From Siniperca chuatsi (taxonomy: Eukaryota > Chordata > Actinopteri > Centrarchiformes > Sinipercidae), in the NCBI RefSeq assembly GCF_020085105.1, contig NC_058046.1, positions 19,752,175 to 19,816,174 of the forward strand: a DNA stretch of 64,000 bases, written 5' to 3'. The position numbers and the translations under genes are program-made. Shown piece by piece: positions 59,369-64,000 of this stretch (positions within the stretch are counted from its first letter, which is position 1; each line of letters begins with the position of its first letter). The notes beneath the pieces were generated by a model. The model worked only from the letters and a program-made list of their open reading frames with translations. It ran no database searches and had not been told where the DNA came from.

Positions 59369-62321
59369 CAAGACACCAGGATCAAGCCCCTCTTTCAAGT
59401 CAGCTTTACCTGTGCGAATTAATGGAAAGGAAAAAAACTTATTTTACACATTTTAAAATTTGCCAACATGTCAGAGATCATAAGATAAACAGAATGGATG
59501 TGATGATGGAATAAGAGAAAAAATCAGAGGGTTTGTGTCCACTTTAGTCTTGTAATGTGAAACAGCCCTCATAAGTGATAGTTTGGTCTATACAGTACAG
59601 TCATTAGTGCAAATGTTGACTGTAATGGAACAGAAAAATAAGACTCAGTAATAGAAATCAAAACTTCTGGCTAATTCATCAAATCGCATTTTGGAAGGGT
59701 TCTCTACCTAGGCAGTCAACAACATGTATAATTTAACATAACATTATAGGCATAAAAACATAGCATGCAAGAAAATCCCAGATTACTTTGGCTATATGGG
59801 CTGCCAGGGTGGGGGTTCTGCAGGGACGATATGGGTATGTTTGGGGGAAATTAGGAAATCTTTTAAAATTCTTTAAAAAAAGAAAAAAAAAATTTCAACA
59901 ACTGATACACATTAAGTCAACCTTAATGCAACATTTGTTGCATTTTGCTGGCACCAAACCTTAATTCCAAGATAGAGATGAAAAACAAGACAGCGGGTCT
60001 ATTAAGAATATCTGAATCCAGCCATTGTACCGAATGTAATGGTAATTGTCTGAATGTGCTGAGAAATAGCCACAGAGTCCATGTGTCTGTGCCTGGTATT
60101 ATGGTGATGCAACACCTTCCTTATCCAAGAACAATATTAACACTGCACCCTTACTACGCTGAGAAACATTACGGGTGGGGTTAAAAAAAAAAAAAAAGCA
60201 TCTCACACATACTAATAGTTGCTGAGGAGTTTGTTAATCTGAGTGTCAAGGTACTGAGTACTGGTTGGTTCTTTGGCCTCAGTAGTGTAAGAGTGGTAAG
60301 AGCCCTCTGATCATTTCAATCATCCTGCAACATTACTCACTTGTGTCCTCCTTTAGTCAATCTTTCTCATGAGACACTGAAAGCAACACGACCCTGGACC
60401 CCCAAATTTGCACAGCATTAGGGTCATTTGTATAAAAACGTGTTTAGAGTCCAGATTCTAGAAATTGAAATTACAAAATGCTGTGCCAAGGGGAATATGA
60501 ATAGATGAAGACGTGTGTTAAACATAGAGGAGCATGGCAGGAAAAAGTCCCAGTGTGTCTTGCAACAGTAGATTATGAGAAATATAAAATAAAAAAGGCA
60601 AAAGGCAGAAATAATACAGACATAAAAAGCCCTGTCAAACTAACAAACTAGAGTTGGCTACAGTGATGCACACTAAGCAGGTGTCCAACAGTTTCAACAT
60701 AATGTTAAACTGCTTGTATCAATCAGGCTGGTTGTAAATCTCATTAAGTTACTGGTAAGAGTTGTTATCACATACTAACATGAAACAATTTAGAATAATG
60801 CACAGTTTCAAGCCTGCCTTTTCCAATGCAGGGTCAAATGGGGTTGTACAGTACAAGCTTGTATTTTTGCCACTGAATCAAAGGCACTAGACCTAATTTA
60901 ATCTGTAATCAAATTGAGAAACTAATCCTATTTACTACACTTCTCATAAAAATCCTCATCCCAAAAGACGTATTAAGACATACTTCGAGCCAGTGTGATG
61001 TGACTCAAAACGACCGCAGTCATTTTTCTAAACCACTTGTGGATAATTTGCTTCTGCATTCCCACATGTAAAATGTTAAAAATGCTATTTCCCAATTTAA
61101 ACTTTAGAACCACTAGCTGCAGTTCAAATCCCTACAATAATTCCATGCTTGTATCAAAACGATGAATGAAAAGCTGGATTTGGTCTTGACCACATCAGAC
61201 ATTAATCAAACGTCGCAATTTCAACATGAAGCAAGAACACAAACTGTGCACCCATTTATCAATAAGTATTGTAAGTTACTGATACAGATTTCAAATCATA
61301 TCTGAAAAACTGAATTGACTCAAAGAGACCAAGACATGATTTTAATATACTTGATATCTCTTTTCCAATTCTATGTGTGTTGGTCGAGTCCCTGAGATAC
61401 TGCTGCATTTGCATTTTCTCCTAGTCTGATGGTGACTTTTTGATACAGTGCTTTTCCATTTCACAAGCTTAAAACACACACATTAATGCATTTGCACACA
61501 CATTCGAGTAAGTCACCCAGATGCATTTGCTCATGCACCCATCCACACAACCACGATGAAAAAGAGGTCCGGATGTCAAACCCTGGCCGCTATAGAACAG
61601 TGACTTAATGAAACAAACTAGATCTACATGATTTCAACATTTTGGATGGAAAACTGAATAAATAAATCTTACTATGAACAACTATCCAACATCTTGAGGA
61701 TTTTTACATATTAGAAATACGTTTGTATCGGTCCCCTGCATCCTACACCCAACCCCTTTCCCTACTTCAATAGTTTGAAAAAGGGGAACAAATGTTTGTG
61801 GACAAACCTGTGTCAGAATCATAACCCCAAGGTTATTCACAAGGATAGAAACAAAAAGGTACATAAAATATGCTTATTCGTTTAGCACAAGCATTGACAA
61901 AGCTTATCCAAACACCAAAAATTCAAGCCCAAACTTGGGAGTTTCTCAAAAGTAGCTGAGGTGTAGAATTAGGCCAGCATTTAGAAAACCATGGACATCT
62001 CTCTGATAACTTCTTCACAGATGTAGCAAAAACCTTTCAAAGCCTTAAGACAAAAATAAAAGATAAATAGTTGTTTGGTTGATTTGCGTAAGCTCCAAGT
62101 CAACTGTCCACACCTCTGAGGATTTGAAGGTATTCTGTAACTAAAATCAACTCAAGAAGTTAAAATACTGTTTTCAAATCTAGTTTTGTCCCCCATCTGA
62201 CAATAGAGTTGTAAATACCCAGTAGTTGTGTTGCTGAAGATGTGTACAGGAAACAGCATTCTGACATCAGCTGCAGCTGGTTCTACATTATCCCCTCCCT
62301 CCCCCTCATCCTTGCTGCCAC
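57000..62321. other. Non-coding DNA between the Harbinger fragment and BRI3BP; probably includes the BRI3BP 3' UTR
   Basis: No coding exon recognised. A minus-strand AATAAA at 58017-58022 could end the BRI3BP mRNA, but that would need a 3' UTR of about 4.3 kb. A (CA)n run lies at 59338-59366. Confidence 0.4.
59338..59366. repeat. (CA)n microsatellite
   Basis: Uninterrupted dinucleotide run in the non-coding region downstream of BRI3BP. Confidence 0.9.
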
Positions 62322-63002
62322 CTACTGCTCCACGGTGCGTTCCAGGCCATCTATGACCCGGCTCAGCCTGATGTTAAGCAACCTGATCTGAGTGTCCAGG
62401 TGGTCGATTTTCTCTTCCAGTGAACCTGCCCCGCCTCCCCGACGCCAGTACGCTCCCACAGGCCCCGTCATGAAGTACACCGCCATGATGAAACACAGCG
62501 GCAGCACCGCACGCTCAGGGTCACCCTCAAACTTCTGCAGGATGTAGAGGCAAGACAGGGCAAAGAGTGTGACCCGTGCTAGCCAGAAGAAGCGGCCGAA
62601 CACAGCGTGCAGCAGGTAAAAGAAACCCCCCAGGAACATGGAGAGGAACCAGTAGGCCAAGAGTACAGCGGCAACCAGGAGCAGGGCACGTGCCGGAGAG
62701 TTGGTGAGAGATGTGGGGCTGAAGTAGTGGCTGAGGTTTGAGGCTACAGAGGGAAGAAAGAGAGAGAAGTAGTAGTCTAAAAACATATAAACAATTACAT
62801 TCTCAGAGTAAATCTTACAACTTGTGCCTCTTACAATATGTCCCTCTCTATTTGTCCCTCTTTCTTTGTTAGCAATGTCATAATAAATTAAGAACTTACA
62901 GTCGATGCCCATCACGTCCAGCAAATCTGACCAGATCTTCCAGATGGTGTCGAGAAAAGAGTCCACTCCATGGACAAACCGCTCCGTCGTTTTGGAGAAA
63001 AA
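62322..63002 (-). CDS. bri3bp: BRI3BP (BRI3-binding protein), last two coding exons, 5' partial
   Basis: Multi-pass membrane protein of the ER/mitochondrial membrane system, related to TMEM109. Exons on the - strand: 62900-63002 (34 codons plus one base) and 62322-62743 (TAG at 62324-62322). The intron at 62744-62899 has GT-AG ends and phase 1. The 174 visible residues start FFSKTTERFVHGVDSF. They include DSSNLSHYFSPTSL, the hydrophobic ALLLVAAVLLAYWFLSMFLG and a run to about CLYILQKFEGDPE, then a membrane segment with PLCFIMAVYFMTGPVGAYW. They end in a leucine-heptad tail (LEEKIDHLDTQIRLLNIRL). The match to human BRI3BP is strong along the whole piece. About 75 residues, including the signal peptide exon, are missing and should lie right of the window. 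No exon is seen in 63003-64000. Confidence 0.93.
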   Translation of the reverse strand, partial: FFSKTTERFVHGVDSFLDTIWKIWSDLLDVMGIDCKFLIYYDIANKERGTNREGHIVRGTSCKIYSENVIVYMFLDYYFSLFLPSVASNLSHYFSPTSLTNSPARALLLVAAVLLAYWFLSMFLGGFFYLLHAVFGRFFWLARVTLFALSCLYILQKFEGDPERAVLPLCFIMAVYFMTGPVGAYWRRGGGAGSLEEKIDHLDTQIRLLNIRLSRVIDGLERTVEQ

Positions 63003-64000
63003 CTGTAGAACCAAAGAATGCACAGAGAAGGGTAAGAGTGTTTAATCGTCACATTAAATCTTTAGTCTAGACCTACTGTATATGCAGAAGAATCATTTAG
63101 AACATTGTAATGGAAACAAACCTACAATGAAAACCAATAGCCCCTTAACCCCTTACATAATGAATATTTACCTTAATGTACCATATTTAAATGTATATTA
63201 AAAAAGGCATAGAAACGGTTGAAAACGGAAGATACAGAAGAGGCCTGCAGTATAGTAGTTTAAGTCAAGACAGTTGTGCAATAATCATGATCACCAAATA
63301 ATTCTCCAATCAACTTTCAACAAGAGAGCCACTCTATGCTTACAGTAGCTGCCTTTAGGTGTCGTATCACAGTAGCCTGTCAGCCAAAAAGGTGTTAGCA
63401 TTGTCCACATTTAATATATATTTCACAACTATTAAGCAAAACAGTGCTTTGTTAGCTTCTCACTCTAGCTGCTACCTATGTTGTGTTGTCTTCTGAAGCC
63501 TACAATACGGATTAAAACCTGCCATAACAGCTTTCAATCTTGTGATTAAAAAACATTACAGACTTTTGAACAATGTACAACATAAAGCCATTTATATCTC
63601 TCTGACTTTGTAAATGGCCTGTGTGGCTATACATCAAAAACAGCTTACCAATTCTCAAACCAACCAACTCTTTTTCTTTTTGCAGACAACTAAAAGGTGT
63701 TTCTATAACAGTAATAAGTTAAAAAGACTGACTGAAACATCATTATAGGAGCAGGTGTTATTTTCACACTGTGAAATCAGACTCTTGATAGGAAGCAATC
63801 CATGCTAAAGCATGTGTAATTAATGAGACTAATTAGGTGTGTAGGTGAACCACAGCACAATATCAGGCCTATGCCTCTGGGACATCTAAATTGATTGCAA
63901 CCTGTATTAATGGTATTATTTACACCTGTGTTTGACAAGTCACAATAGGTCCATTCAATGTCACTTGAAAGTCAACATTAGTTAAAAGGCAGCCTAACTA
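63003..64000 (-). other. bri3bp: BRI3BP intron 1 (partial), no exon seen
   Basis: AT-rich sequence upstream of BRI3BP exon 2. Nothing resembles a signal-peptide exon or a CpG promoter, so exon 1 is inferred to be outside the window. Confidence 0.6.

Overview
The window is vertebrate nuclear DNA, almost certainly from a teleost fish and probably an acanthomorph. The genes are split by GT-AG introns, non-coding DNA is AT-rich, and the proteins are plainly vertebrate orthologues. The dispersed repeats are the usual fish mixture: R4/Dong-type and L2/CR1-type LINEs, a Tc1-like transposon, hAT and Harbinger MITEs, and a tRNA-derived SINE. I see no bacterial, viral or plasmid content, and no operon-like or CRISPR-like system.

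Layout from left to right. (1) The last four coding exons of VPS13A (+ strand, 421-4174) with its 3' UTR. The last intron carries a rearranged R4/Dong-type retrotransposon with 195-bp inverted ends. (2) GNA14 complete on the - strand (15834 down to 6208, 7 exons, 354 or 355 aa). Its introns hold a Tc1-like transposon, several MITEs, a SINE and a perfect 30-bp inverted repeat. (3) An intergenic stretch with a deleted L2/CR1-type LINE. (4) GNAQ complete on the - strand (43568 down to 23771, 7 exons, 359 aa), with a 12-kb first intron holding a stem-loop element, a Harbinger-like MITE and a hAT MITE. (5) A CpG-containing GNAQ promoter region, then a divergent intergenic region. (6) WDR31 complete on the + strand (CDS 49252-55065, 9 coding exons, 358 aa, plus a non-coding first exon). 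(7) A Harbinger-like remnant encoding a decayed MADF domain. (8) The last two coding exons of BRI3BP (- strand, 63002 down to 62322); its first exon lies beyond the right edge.

Biology. GNAQ and GNA14 are a head-to-tail tandem pair of Gq-class G-protein alpha subunits. Exons 2-7 have identical lengths and phases in both, which records an old duplication. Both couple heptahelical receptors to phospholipase C beta. VPS13A is a bridge-like lipid transfer protein, and VPS13A-GNA14-GNAQ is also the order on human 9q21. WDR31 (a WD40 protein linked to cilia) and BRI3BP (a multi-pass membrane protein) are not next to GNAQ in human, so the right third reflects a lineage-specific junction.

I found no convincing new gene system. 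The most unusual structure is the VPS13A-intron retrotransposon, whose two outward-facing 3' ends both abut (TA)n tracts.
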